Assembly: GCF_020144665.1 (NCBI RefSeq)
Contig: NZ_JAAHBQ010000052.1
Location: 1 to 45,682, forward strand
DNA length: 45,682 nt
Origin: Oscillatoria salina IIICB1
Lineage (GTDB): Bacteria; Cyanobacteriota; Cyanobacteriia; Cyanobacteriales; SIO1D9
Direction of reading: 5' to 3'
A program made the translations under genes and the position numbers. Below the pieces are notes generated by a model. That model was given only the letters and a program-made list of their open reading frames with translations, ran no database searches and was not told the DNA's origin. This document shows positions 16,191 through 23,758 of this stretch, in pieces (position 1 is the first letter of the stretch; every line of letters begins with the position of its first letter).

Positions 16191-17486
16191 TTAAGCCTTA
16201 ATCATCGAACTTTGATAAACGTGATTTGTCAATTCCGCTAAACGCTGCATTCCTGTAACAATTTCTTCATTACTAGCAGTCAGACTAATACGGAGACATT
16301 GATGTTTATGTTGCCAATTTTCTCGCAAACCAGGGAAGAAAGAACTACCGGGAACCGCAATCACTTCAAACTCTTTTAGCTGCTGATAAAATTCCCAGTC
16401 AGTTATCGGTAAATCTTGAAACCATAACCAAGCAAAAATCGCCCCTTCACCTAGATGTAAAAACCAAGGTATATCTTGGGACATAGTTTCTGACAGCGTA
16501 GCTTCTAAAACCGCGAACTTTTGCTGGTAATAAGGACGAATAATATTAATCGAAATATCAGCTAGTTTACCAGAGGCGATCGCTCTTGCCGCGATCGCTT
16601 GTCCATATCTTGGTGAATGAATACAAGCATTAGTCTGAAAAGATTCTAACACCTTGAGTATTTCCGGTTCCCCAATTGCCACCCCAATTCGTTCCCCAGG
16701 CAAGCCAGCTTTTGATAAACTCAGACAATGGACGATATTACCACCAAAAATCGGTGTCATTGACCTGAAATTCAGTGCAGGAAAAGGCGGCGCATAAGCA
16801 GAATCCACCAAAACTGGTACATTATAAGGTGCAGCCAAACTAGCAATTTTGCGTACTTCCGCATCAGAAAGTACATTACCTGTAGGATTACAGGGACGAG
16901 AAAAAATTACACAACCCGTCTTCTGAGTAATTTCCAATTGGCTAAAATCTGGGCGATACTTAAAACGATGGGCTTCCTCATCAAGATCGAGAGTAGGTTG
17001 ATAAGCTATTACCGCATCCGGAGTTAAACTCACCCCACCATAACCAGTATAATCAGGACTCAGAGGTAAAACAACCTGCTTCAACTCACCATCAATAGTT
17101 TTACCACCAAAAGCATTAGCCGCATAAAAATAGATTGACTGCGACCCAGGAGTAATGAGAACATGGCGATCGCTCAACTCTAACCCATAACGACGATTAA
17201 AATCAGCAACAATTGCGGCAATTAAAGGTTCATATCCTTGAGAAGTACCATAACGACACACCACCTCACCATATTCGGGGGAAGCAAGTAACTCAGCCGT
17301 ACAATCGCGCCACAATTGCTCAACCTCTGGTAAAATAACCGGATTACCAGCACTCAAATTAATAAATTCTCGTCCTTTACCAGCCCGTAAAGTTTCGATA
17401 ATATCTTTCATAATCGCCCGGACTCCAGTTAAACTGGACATCTGGACACCAATTTGAGATAAAGCAGGTTCCATAAGCATTCCCAT
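16191..17486 (-). CDS. avtA: Valine--pyruvate aminotransferase
   Basis: This 431-residue fold-type I PLP enzyme resembles E. coli AvtA in layout and motifs. They include NLSAGNPVILPEVEQLW, ITPGSQSIYFYAANAFGG, FPL-like LPLSPDYTGYG, SRPCNPTGNVLSD and SLSKAGLPGERIG with the PLP lysine at 259, then GEGAIFAWLWFQDLPIT and VPGSSFFPGL. It exchanges amino groups between valine or alanine and the 2-oxo acids. The first ATG is used; an inner ATG at residue 5 is possible. rimM follows. Confidence 0.9.
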   Translation of the reverse strand: MGMLMEPALSQIGVQMSSLTGVRAIMKDIIETLRAGKGREFINLSAGNPVILPEVEQLWRDCTAELLASPEYGEVVCRYGTSQGYEPLIAAIVADFNRRYGLELSDRHVLITPGSQSIYFYAANAFGGKTIDGELKQVVLPLSPDYTGYGGVSLTPDAVIAYQPTLDLDEEAHRFKYRPDFSQLEITQKTGCVIFSRPCNPTGNVLSDAEVRKIASLAAPYNVPVLVDSAYAPPFPALNFRSMTPIFGGNIVHCLSLSKAGLPGERIGVAIGEPEILKVLESFQTNACIHSPRYGQAIAARAIASGKLADISINIIRPYYQQKFAVLEATLSETMSQDIPWFLHLGEGAIFAWLWFQDLPITDWEFYQQLKEFEVIAVPGSSFFPGLRENWQHKHQCLRISLTASNEEIVTGMQRLAELTNHVYQSSMIKA

Positions 17487-17586
17487 AAAATCCTTAACTT
17501 CGGCTTCTGAATATTTTCAGCCACCTTACCAATGTAGCCCCAAAATCACCGACCATTCAGACTAAGCCAAACTTGGTCTTCCTCTC

Positions 17587-17610
17587 CTTTGCGTCTTTGC
17601 GCCTTTGCGC
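17587..17610. repeat. Octamer repeat CTTTGCG(T/C), three copies
   Basis: Three head-to-tail copies of CTTTGCGT/C stand 12 bases before the ATG of the Tab2 gene. Such CTTTGCG strings are dispersed in cyanobacterial intergenic DNA. A TTG at 17605, inside the last unit, is in frame with the gene but unlikely to be its start. Confidence 0.75.
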
Positions 17611-17622
17611 GATCAAAAAATC

Positions 17623-18465
17623 ATGATAACCTGGCAAATAGACTTTTATCGTCGTCCCCTCAAAAATGAAGCAGGAAAACCCATCTGGGAATTGCTAATT
17701 TGTAGCCCAGATGGTAACTTCATCTACGACGCTCAATGTAGCCAATCTCAAGCTAACTCAGACTGGCTAGTAGAACAACTACAAACAGCAGCAAAAGGAA
17801 ATTTACCCAATCTTATCCAAGTATTTCGTCCCCAAAGCTTAAGTTTACTTAAGGCTGCGGGAGAAAAATTAGCTATTGAAGTAGAAGCTACCAGACGAGT
17901 TGCTGCTTTGAAAACTCAATTAAGCAAACGCGCTTCAGAATATGCCAACTTAGATAATTCTACAGGCGAAGTTTACCAACCGATCAAAATTGAACAACCG
18001 CCCCCGCAAGCTTTACCAGAAAACCTCTGGGGTGATGAATGGCGTTTTGCAGCAATTCCGGCTGGGGAAATTGAAGCTAAGTTTAAATCTTACCCCATAC
18101 CTATTGTAGATTTACCTGATGCTCTTTTGCCGCTCAATCTCGGTATTGCTTCCACGGTGAAAATTCCGGGTGTGATTATTTATGGTGGCAGAAAATCGAT
18201 GCAGTTAGCTTGTTGGTTAGCGGAAGCAAAACCTTTCGCGTTGAATTACATTCCGACGGTGGTGGGAGAGTCAGGAGGTTTAGTCTTAGAGACGGGATTG
18301 TGCGATCGCTGGATTGTTGCTACTTTTGAAGATACAGATGTAGCTAAGGCTGCTCCATTTTATCAACAACGTCAGCAAGCTAGCCAAGGATTACATTTTT
18401 TACTCGTTCAACCTGATGACTCTGGTATGACTTATACCGCTTTTTGGCTGCTACAAAACGAATAA
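17623..18465 (+). CDS. Tab2/Atab2-family RNA-binding protein
   Basis: The roughly 280-residue protein has the full Tab2 layout: an ITWQIDFYRRPL start, GKPIWELLICSPDG, the middle RVFRPQ-like QVFRPQSLSL, WRFAAIPAGEIE, and a C-terminal half with PGVIIYGGRKSMQLACWL, LETGLCDRWIVATFED and LHFLLVQPDDSGM. In algae and plants Tab2/ATAB2 supports translation of photosystem I mRNAs. The cyanobacterial role is less clear. I use the ATG at 17623, where family similarity begins. Confidence 0.9.
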   Translation: MITWQIDFYRRPLKNEAGKPIWELLICSPDGNFIYDAQCSQSQANSDWLVEQLQTAAKGNLPNLIQVFRPQSLSLLKAAGEKLAIEVEATRRVAALKTQLSKRASEYANLDNSTGEVYQPIKIEQPPPQALPENLWGDEWRFAAIPAGEIEAKFKSYPIPIVDLPDALLPLNLGIASTVKIPGVIIYGGRKSMQLACWLAEAKPFALNYIPTVVGESGGLVLETGLCDRWIVATFEDTDVAKAAPFYQQRQQASQGLHFLLVQPDDSGMTYTAFWLLQNE

Positions 18466-18645
18466 AGAAATCTATTTCTGCCCATATCATATTTCGAGAC
18501 TATTTTTTGGTGTTTGTCATAAAAATTATTTTTCTTAGGGAAGAGGAACTATTGGTAATTATTTAATTCCCTAGATAGATACATATACCTAATCAGAAAT
18601 ACTATTATTTTAGTCATAATAAATAAATTGTTTGAGGAAACAAAA

Positions 18646-18909
18646 ATGGATAACAAAACCAAACCCACAAAACAAGTAGGGGCTGATGTAGACACTTACG
18701 ACAGAAATATAGTTCCAGCCGAAACAGCAGCGCGAAAAGAACGGGAAAAAGAAAATTTCAAGCATCCACCGGAACACAAAAAAGCTGAAGACGAAGCTGG
18801 TGTAGAAACAACAGAAGGTTATACGACAGACAAAGAAGGTTTAACTAATAATTATCCGATTGAACCAGAAATGTATGTCAATAAACCAGGAGATATGCGC
18901 GAACAATAA
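18646..18909 (+). CDS. Hydrophilic hypothetical protein, probably truncated at the 3' end
   Basis: The 87-residue product is charged and disordered-looking (QVGADVDTYDRNIVPAETAA, KENFKHPPEHKK, EGLTNNYPIEPEMYVNKPGD). I start at the ATG at 18646, behind a GAGG. The stop at 18907 seems recent. The same frame continues RKKAARVADFQ, and a shifted frame then gives EDEEGKLTMTEDRPSKGEVK and ends with TAG at 19023-19025, 21 bases before a strong terminator stem. This suggests an ancestral product of about 126 residues broken by one nonsense change and one indel. The family is unknown to me. Confidence 0.62.
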   Translation: MDNKTKPTKQVGADVDTYDRNIVPAETAARKEREKENFKHPPEHKKAEDEAGVETTEGYTTDKEGLTNNYPIEPEMYVNKPGDMREQ

Positions 18910-19046
18910 GAAAGAAAAAAAGCTGCAAGAGTAGCAGATTTTCAAATATCAATGAGGATGAAGAAGGTAAGTTGACGATGACAGAAGATCGTCCCAGTAA
19001 GGGAGAAGTAAAAGTTGATAATTAGCTAATTTACTCGCTCCAATTT

Positions 19047-19094
19047 CGATTTTAGATTAACTGGCTTGGTTAGTCTAAAATCGAAAGCTTTTTC
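19047..19094 (+). terminator. Terminator after the hydrophilic-protein gene
   Basis: A 15-bp stem with one G-T pair (CGATTTTAGATTAAC at 19047-19061, GTTAGTCTAAAATCG at 19069-19083) and a 7-base loop is followed by AAAGCTTTTT. It lies directly behind the out-of-frame TAG that would end the ancestral reading frame. Confidence 0.85.
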
Positions 19095-19121
19095 CTTGTT
19101 TATTTTAGCAGAGTAGAGTGA

Positions 19122-19418
19122 TTATGAATTTGAATTACTTTCTTCTTGATTAGATTCAGTCTCATCTGAAATAATAAAATTTTCTTGTGTTTCATTTGAA
19201 TCTAAAATTTCTTGAAGTATTTGTTTTAAAGTTTTATCAGGTGGGCGTTTAGCAAATTCTTCGTGGGTATAAATCCACACTAACACAATCATTCTTTCAT
19301 TTTGATTGACTAAGTATATCAGTCTTCCTTGTTCAGATGCTCCTTGTAAATTAGGCATCTTGAAGTAATATTTTCTAAACTCCCATTCTCCTAGTTTGTT
19401 TAGTTTTTCTGGTATTAT
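19122..19418 (-). pseudogene. N-terminally truncated RelE/ParE-like toxin
   Basis: The minus-strand frame reads [20 protein letters not shown], then RLIYLVNQNERMIVLVWIYTHEEF and AKRPPDKTLKQILQEIL, with an acidic Ser/Glu tail. These are the last strands of a RelE/StbE-type toxin (R-L-I-Y, W-x-Y-T-H-E-E-F). Going upstream the frame closes at a TAA at 19419-19421, with no start codon before the ATG at 19358, so the first half of the fold is missing. No antitoxin lies beside it. A 78-residue peptide from 19358 could still be made. Confidence 0.6.
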
Positions 19419-19546
19419 TTAATGTTCAGAACCTAAGAAAAAGGGATCGTTACTTAAATCTTTTATATCCACAAAGCTCAAACGTAGCCGTAAACGATGC
19501 TAAAATATCTAGGCATTCGGTGAAAATAAGGGAGAAAGTAGCGATC

Positions 19547-20419
19547 GTGACACAAGCAAAAATTGGTATAATTGGCGGTAGCGGTCTGTACAAAATGGAT
19601 GCGCTCAAGGATGTAGAAGAAATAACTATCGATACACCTTTTGGTTCGCCATCCGACGCCTTAATTTTGGGAACATTAGCAGAAACTAGAGTAGCATTCC
19701 TCGCTCGTCACGGACGCAATCATCATCTTTCCCCTTCAGAATTGCCTTTTCGTGCTAATATTCACGCCATGAAGCAGTTAGGTGTAGAATACTTGATTTC
19801 TGCTTCGGCGGTAGGTTCCCTCAAAGAAGAGGTAAAACCTCTTGATATGGTAGTACCAAATCAGTTTATCGATCGGACAAAAAATCGCGTCTCCAGTTTT
19901 TTTGCTGAAGGAATAGTCGCTCATATTGCTTTTGCTGACCCAGTTTGCAACAATTTAGCTCAAGTAGTTGCTGAGGCTGTGGCTAGTTTAAATTTACCTG
20001 ACGTTACTTTACATCGTGGCGGTACTTATGTGTGTATGGAAGGTCCAGCTTTCTCCACTAAAGCTGAGTCTCATCTTTATCGTAGCTGGGGTGCGACAAT
20101 TATTGGTATGACTAATTTACCGGAAGCGAAGTTAGCTAGAGAAGCAGAAATTGCTTATGCGACATTAGCTTTGGTGACAGATTACGATTGCTGGCATCCC
20201 GACCACGATAGCGTTACAGTGGAGATGGTGATTGCTAATCTCCAACGCAATGCAAGTAATGCTCAAAAAGTAATTCTGGAAACAGTGAAGCGTTTGAGTG
20301 AAAATCCCCCATCATCCGACGCACATTCAGCCTTGAAGTATGCGATTTTGACTCCTCTGGAAAAAGCTCCGGCGGCAACTAAGGAAAAATTAGCGCTATT
20401 GTTGAAGAAGTATTTGTAA
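19547..20419 (+). CDS. mtnP: S-methyl-5'-thioadenosine phosphorylase
   Basis: The protein of about 290 residues splits methylthioadenosine into adenine and methylthioribose 1-phosphate, the first step of methionine salvage. It has the PNP/MTAP blocks: [64 protein letters not shown] and [19 protein letters not shown], plus [12 protein letters not shown] start at the GTG at 19547, because [13 protein letters not shown] is the usual beginning. A GTG nine codons upstream is in frame. GGGAG lies 12 bases before the chosen start. Confidence 0.93.
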   Translation: MTQAKIGIIGGSGLYKMDALKDVEEITIDTPFGSPSDALILGTLAETRVAFLARHGRNHHLSPSELPFRANIHAMKQLGVEYLISASAVGSLKEEVKPLDMVVPNQFIDRTKNRVSSFFAEGIVAHIAFADPVCNNLAQVVAEAVASLNLPDVTLHRGGTYVCMEGPAFSTKAESHLYRSWGATIIGMTNLPEAKLAREAEIAYATLALVTDYDCWHPDHDSVTVEMVIANLQRNASNAQKVILETVKRLSENPPSSDAHSALKYAILTPLEKAPAATKEKLALLLKKYL

Positions 20420-20534
20420 GCCGTGTTTTTCTTCTTTAGCGAGAAAAAGTGCTGATTTGATACTGATAAAATTTAGCAGTAAGTACGCCAGCTAATATTT
20501 CGATCCATAAAAACTAACTTTTGTCAAGGTTCTG

Positions 20535-21401
20535 ATGAATATTCTCACCAATTTACTTTTTTCCCAAAGTCAAACCGCAAGCAAACCAAGCAAACCAAGC
20601 AACGAAAATAAAGCACCCAGGATTAAAAAGAAACGTCGCGGGATTGAAATTAAATCCGATCGCGAAATCGAAATTATGCGTCAATCGGGTAAAATTGTCG
20701 CTACAGTGTTGAAAGAAATCTCGGAAATGGTGGAACCGGGAATGACAACCGCCGATTTAGATGCTTATGCAGAAAAGCGGATTCGCGAAATGGGTGCAAC
20801 ACCTAGTTTTAAAGGCTATGGTGGCTTTCCTGGTTCGATTTGTGCTTCGATAAATAACGAAGTTGTACATGGAATTCCTAGCCCGAAAAGTGTAATTCGT
20901 ACCGGAGATTTATTGAAAGTCGATACTGGTGCATATCAGCAAGGTTTTCACGGTGACTCTTGTATAACGATCGCGGTAGGGAAAGTTACTCCTGACGCAG
21001 CTAAGTTAATGGAAGTGGCTGAAAAAGCTTTGTATCAAGGAATTGATCTTGTAAAAGCGGGAAATTATTTACTCGATATTGCTGGGGCGATCGAAGATTG
21101 TGTAAAAACTCATGGTTATAGTGTAGTAGAAGATTATACAGGTCATGGTGTCGGACGTAACTTGCATGAAGAACCTGCGGTATTTAATTTTCGCACCCGT
21201 GAGTTACCCAATGTGAAGTTGCGTCAGGGAATGGTTTTAGCCATTGAACCAATTTTAAATGCCGGATCGAAAGTTACTAGGGTACTTAGCGATCGCTGGA
21301 CTGTGGTGACAGTAGATAATTCATTATCAGCACAATTTGAGCATACTGTATTGGTGACAGCCGACGGTTATGAAATCTTAACCGATCGTAGTAAAGTTTA
21401 A
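20535..21401 (+). CDS. map: Methionine aminopeptidase, type I
   Basis: The 288-residue enzyme removes the initiator methionine. All metal ligands are present: Asp130, Asp141, His204, Glu238 and Glu269, with the substrate-binding His112 in [10 protein letters not shown]. Motifs are [30 protein letters not shown] and LAIEPILN. An N-terminal extension of about 35 residues, rich in Lys/Ser ([20 protein letters not shown]), precedes the catalytic core. AAGG stands 5 bases before the ATG. The hairpin that follows has its A/T run on the minus-strand side. Confidence 0.96.
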   Translation: MNILTNLLFSQSQTASKPSKPSNENKAPRIKKKRRGIEIKSDREIEIMRQSGKIVATVLKEISEMVEPGMTTADLDAYAEKRIREMGATPSFKGYGGFPGSICASINNEVVHGIPSPKSVIRTGDLLKVDTGAYQQGFHGDSCITIAVGKVTPDAAKLMEVAEKALYQGIDLVKAGNYLLDIAGAIEDCVKTHGYSVVEDYTGHGVGRNLHEEPAVFNFRTRELPNVKLRQGMVLAIEPILNAGSKVTRVLSDRWTVVTVDNSLSAQFEHTVLVTADGYEILTDRSKV

Positions 21402-21437
21402 AAAAAAGCCCCTCTAAGGGTGACAAGCTTAGAGGGG
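21402..21437 (-). terminator. Hairpin after map, oriented for minus-strand termination
   Basis: A perfect 10-bp stem (CCCCTCTAAG at 21409-21418, CTTAGAGGGG at 21428-21437) is preceded on the plus strand by seven A residues. Read on the minus strand the stem runs into TTTTTTT, the intrinsic-terminator order. On the plus strand only ATAACAG follows. It could still mark the map mRNA end. Confidence 0.7.
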
Positions 21438-21585
21438 ATAACAGATCAGAGTGCATTTACCTTATATTTATACCTAAGACAAGCGAGATCGATCCGGAAT
21501 ATTTAGCCGCAAAATTTATTGTCTCGGAAATCGGCGATCGCTATTTGAATAAGCCATGATAGTACAGTAATTTAGGGAATTAAGC

Positions 21586-22473
21586 ATGGCTGAATCAATT
21601 GTTAAGTTAGTTGACGAATTACCCACAGGTGGAATTACCGTTTCCGTCTTACGAGCATTAGATTTTATCGTTCCCGGAGAGTGGGATAATCTAGTTGGCT
21701 TTGAAAATACAATTCGTGCAGTTACCGGGAAAACCAAGTCGAAAAAAATTGACAAGATCCGCGATCGCGCCTTAGAACTATATCAGGACGAAGCAAACGG
21801 ATATCAACGCGCCGTCTGGCTTTATCAAACCGCCGACAACGCCGACGCAGCAATGGGTACAGCAGCAATGGCGAATAAAGTTAGCGAAAAAATTGGCTTT
21901 CTCGGCTTCTTAAACAAACTTACACCCAAAGCCGACACAATTCAATCAGTGGATTTAGGTTTAAAAATAGTTGTCGAGTTAGTTGCTTTTTGCAAAATGA
22001 ACCAACTTCCACCTTACAGTATTGCTGAATTTGCTGGTGCTTTACCAAACTACAACCACGAAGCAATTATGCGCATGGCAGCATTAATTTGCTTTGATGG
22101 TTTAATACCCCTCGGTCCCGACTTTATCCAAACTGCGGGTAGAACTATTTCCAGCTTAAGCCCAGATCGCTTAGAACAAAATACCGTTTTCAAACGTATT
22201 GGCGGTTTAATTCCCGGAGACGGCACTTCTGGTAAACTCAGCTTTATCAACCAAAGTTTTGATGCAGTTAAAGGTTGGATGAGTAGTTTAGTCAACTCGC
22301 GAGGCTTGAGTTCCACAACTATTCTCCGCCATTTAGAAGGATTTGTCGAAGTTTCCGACGATAAATTAGATTACGTCGCAGCTTTCCTAGATATGAGTAC
22401 CAATTATTACGAGCATACCGGAATTCAAACCGTAGCGCGTCGCTTAATCGCACAAGCCGCCGCAGAAGTTTGA
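21586..22473 (+). CDS. Conserved-looking cyanobacterial protein of unknown function
   Basis: The 295-residue product is soluble, mostly helical, and has no signal. I do not recognise its family. Visible blocks are KLVDELPTGGITVSVLRALD, FENTIRAVTGKTKSKKIDK, IRDRALELYQ, LKIVVELVAFCKMNQLPPYS, MAALICFDGLIPLGPDFI and FLDMSTNYYEHTGIQTVARR. Gly-Pro turns between helices suggest a channel-less bundle or a lipid/protein-binding domain, which is speculation. GGGA stands 8 bases before the ATG. A GC-rich hairpin follows the stop. Confidence 0.85.
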   Translation: MAESIVKLVDELPTGGITVSVLRALDFIVPGEWDNLVGFENTIRAVTGKTKSKKIDKIRDRALELYQDEANGYQRAVWLYQTADNADAAMGTAAMANKVSEKIGFLGFLNKLTPKADTIQSVDLGLKIVVELVAFCKMNQLPPYSIAEFAGALPNYNHEAIMRMAALICFDGLIPLGPDFIQTAGRTISSLSPDRLEQNTVFKRIGGLIPGDGTSGKLSFINQSFDAVKGWMSSLVNSRGLSSTTILRHLEGFVEVSDDKLDYVAAFLDMSTNYYEHTGIQTVARRLIAQAAAEV

Positions 22474-22478
22474 CTACT

Positions 22479-22508
22479 CCCCTCCCTCCGCGTTGCTAAA
22501 GGGAGGGG
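22479..22508 (+). terminator. GC-rich hairpin after the 295-residue gene
   Basis: A perfect 9-bp stem (CCCCTCCCT/AGGGAGGGG) with a 12-base loop begins five bases past the stop. There is no T run. From here to 22648 the DNA is AT-rich and holds no supported frame. Confidence 0.6.
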
Positions 22509-22648
22509 ATTCACAAGTAGTTCTCTTTCCTCTTGCAGGCACAGTCAAGTTGCCTCTAGACGCTCAATATGTTGACATATAGCCGCATATATTGCGCTTA
22601 CTTTTTTGAGTTTTATGCTTTCAAACATCCATCACTCAGCTAGTTTAG

Positions 22649-22782
22649 TACGCTCCTCGCTCTGAAGAAAGCTGGCAGTGGTTTAGTCATACTGCCGTTA
22701 GAGCCAATCTAACCGTTGTTTCTTACTTACCGGGATTTCGACCTACTAGAGCGAAGAATCACGTAGATTTTCGTTTTACTAT
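22649..22782 (-). ncRNA. Candidate structured RNA, about 135 nt
   Basis: Behind the module-B promoter the minus strand folds into four nested helices. P1 pairs 22748-22765 with 22649-22663 (15 bp including two G-U pairs, one 3-base bulge). P1b pairs 22719-22724 with 22665-22670 (AAGAAA/UUUCUU). Inside lie P2 at 22697-22713 (GUUAG/CUAAC, 7-base loop) and P3 at 22674-22696 (GGCAGU/ACUGCC, 11-base loop). No start codon with ribosome-binding site is present and no coding gene follows on this strand. I do not recognise it as tRNA, tmRNA, RNase P or SRP RNA. The 3' end is uncertain; 6S RNA remains possible. Confidence 0.45.
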
Positions 22783-22866
22783 CAACTATTGTACTAACTT
22801 TCTAGTTTCTTTTCAATCAAAGTCGCCGTAGAACAGCGAGGCTTTAAACCCATTTTTTTTGGTAAA
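22758..22866 (-). promoter_or_regulatory. Hairpin-promoter module, copy B
   Basis: This is a close copy of 10819-10924, inverted. It reads TTACCAAAAAAAATGGGTTT, then hairpin TCGCTG-TTCTA-CGGCGA, TTGAAA (22811-22816), exactly 17 bases and TACAAT (22788-22793), and continues to CTACGTGAT. One arm of the hairpin changes C to T, leaving a G-U pair. The promoter fires away from the 74-residue gene, into the candidate RNA. Confidence 0.7.
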
Positions 22867-22965
22867 ATTTTGCTGCCAGGATACGCAATCGGGAACTATT
22901 GTAGAATCTGTCTCGGTCTGATATTTTTGGAGTGGAATCTTTTGTTTGCTAGAGAGGAGAAAATT

Positions 22966-23190
22966 ATGGAACCTCTAGGTCACGTTCATAACGCAATAGC
23001 ATACGAAGAACGAGTTGCACCACTGCAAATTGAACCATTGCGCGTTCCTCGGAACTTCAAAATGAAAAAAATGACCAGTCTGGCTGCGTTAACGGCGATC
23101 GTTGTTTTCGGTGGTTTTACTACCGTCGTCGCTTCCAGCGTTACCACTTACAATATTAGTTCTGTCCAGCAACAGCCTGCAAATTTCTAG
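22966..23190 (+). CDS. Small membrane protein, 74 residues
   Basis: The product has a polar N-terminal half (MEPLGHVHNAIAYEERVAPL, IEPLRVPRNFKMKK), one membrane segment (residues about 42-62, LAALTAIVVFGGFTTVVASS) and a short polar tail. The start is the ATG at 22966, placed by a GAGAGGAG 6 bases upstream; the open frame runs further back but is not convincing. I do not recognise a family. A good terminator follows. Confidence 0.78.
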   Translation: MEPLGHVHNAIAYEERVAPLQIEPLRVPRNFKMKKMTSLAALTAIVVFGGFTTVVASSVTTYNISSVQQQPANF

Positions 23191-23231
23191 TCAATTGGTT
23201 TTCCTTCTCAAAGATTTCACTGGCAAATCTT

Positions 23232-23265
23232 ACCCCTAGTGTCGTTGCTAGGGGTTAATTTATTT
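23232..23265 (+). terminator. Rho-independent terminator
   Basis: The 8-bp stem ACCCCTAG/CTAGGGGT with an 8-base loop is followed by TAATTTATTTT. It lies between the 74-residue gene and the convergent DUF2887 fragment. Confidence 0.82.
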
Positions 23266-23273
23266 TAAGTTTG

Positions 23274-23758
23274 TTAGTTATTTTCAGACTGTTGTGCTAC
23301 TCGGCGCACTGTATCTAAGTCTAACTCTAATCGCTGAGATATTTGTTCGATGCTTAAGCCCAACTCTAGCAATAAAGGAATCATCGCTAGCTTAGTTTCG
23401 AGTTTACCTTCTTGACGACCTTCTTCTTTAGCTTCTTGGTAAACTCTAGTTTGTTTTAAATCACTTAATCCTAGCATCGCTTCAACTTCCTCCCGACTTA
23501 AAGTGGGAAATTTATAAACGACAATTGTTTCTATTAATTGTATAACTCGTTGCTGTTGTTGAGCATCAGGAAATTGTACTGTTGCGCGATCGAGTAATTG
23601 TCGTGCGCGAATGGGGGTTTGTTGCTCGCTGGTGACAACTAATTGTATAATTCCTAAACCGAGCGATCTTTCTGTAGCACTAGCGGGTAGTTCATCCAGG
23701 TAGATGCGCTGTAAGCGAGTTTGTACTAGTTCCTGATAGCGAGGGTGAACGGTGACCG
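23274..23758 (-). pseudogene. DUF2887 (Rpn-family-like) protein, C-terminal fragment
   Basis: The frame is open without a start from the tnpB element to a TAA. It reads VHPRYQELVQTRLQRIYLDE, LPASATERSLGLGIIQLVV, LIETIVVYKFPTLSREEVEA, then MLGLSDLKQTRVYQEAKEEG and a Leu-rich tail. This is the second half of a cyanobacterial DUF2887 protein (putative transposase/recombination-promoting nuclease family with a PD-(D/E)XK-like core). Its first 38 codons lie beyond the element at 25109-25222. About 60-70 middle codons, which would include the nuclease core, are absent from both pieces. Confidence 0.8.

Noticed and set aside
22649-22782. tRNA, tmRNA, SRP RNA or RNase P RNA as identity of the candidate RNA
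   Set aside because: The anticodon-arm, GGAAGGAAGCAGC-like and other hallmark motifs are not present.
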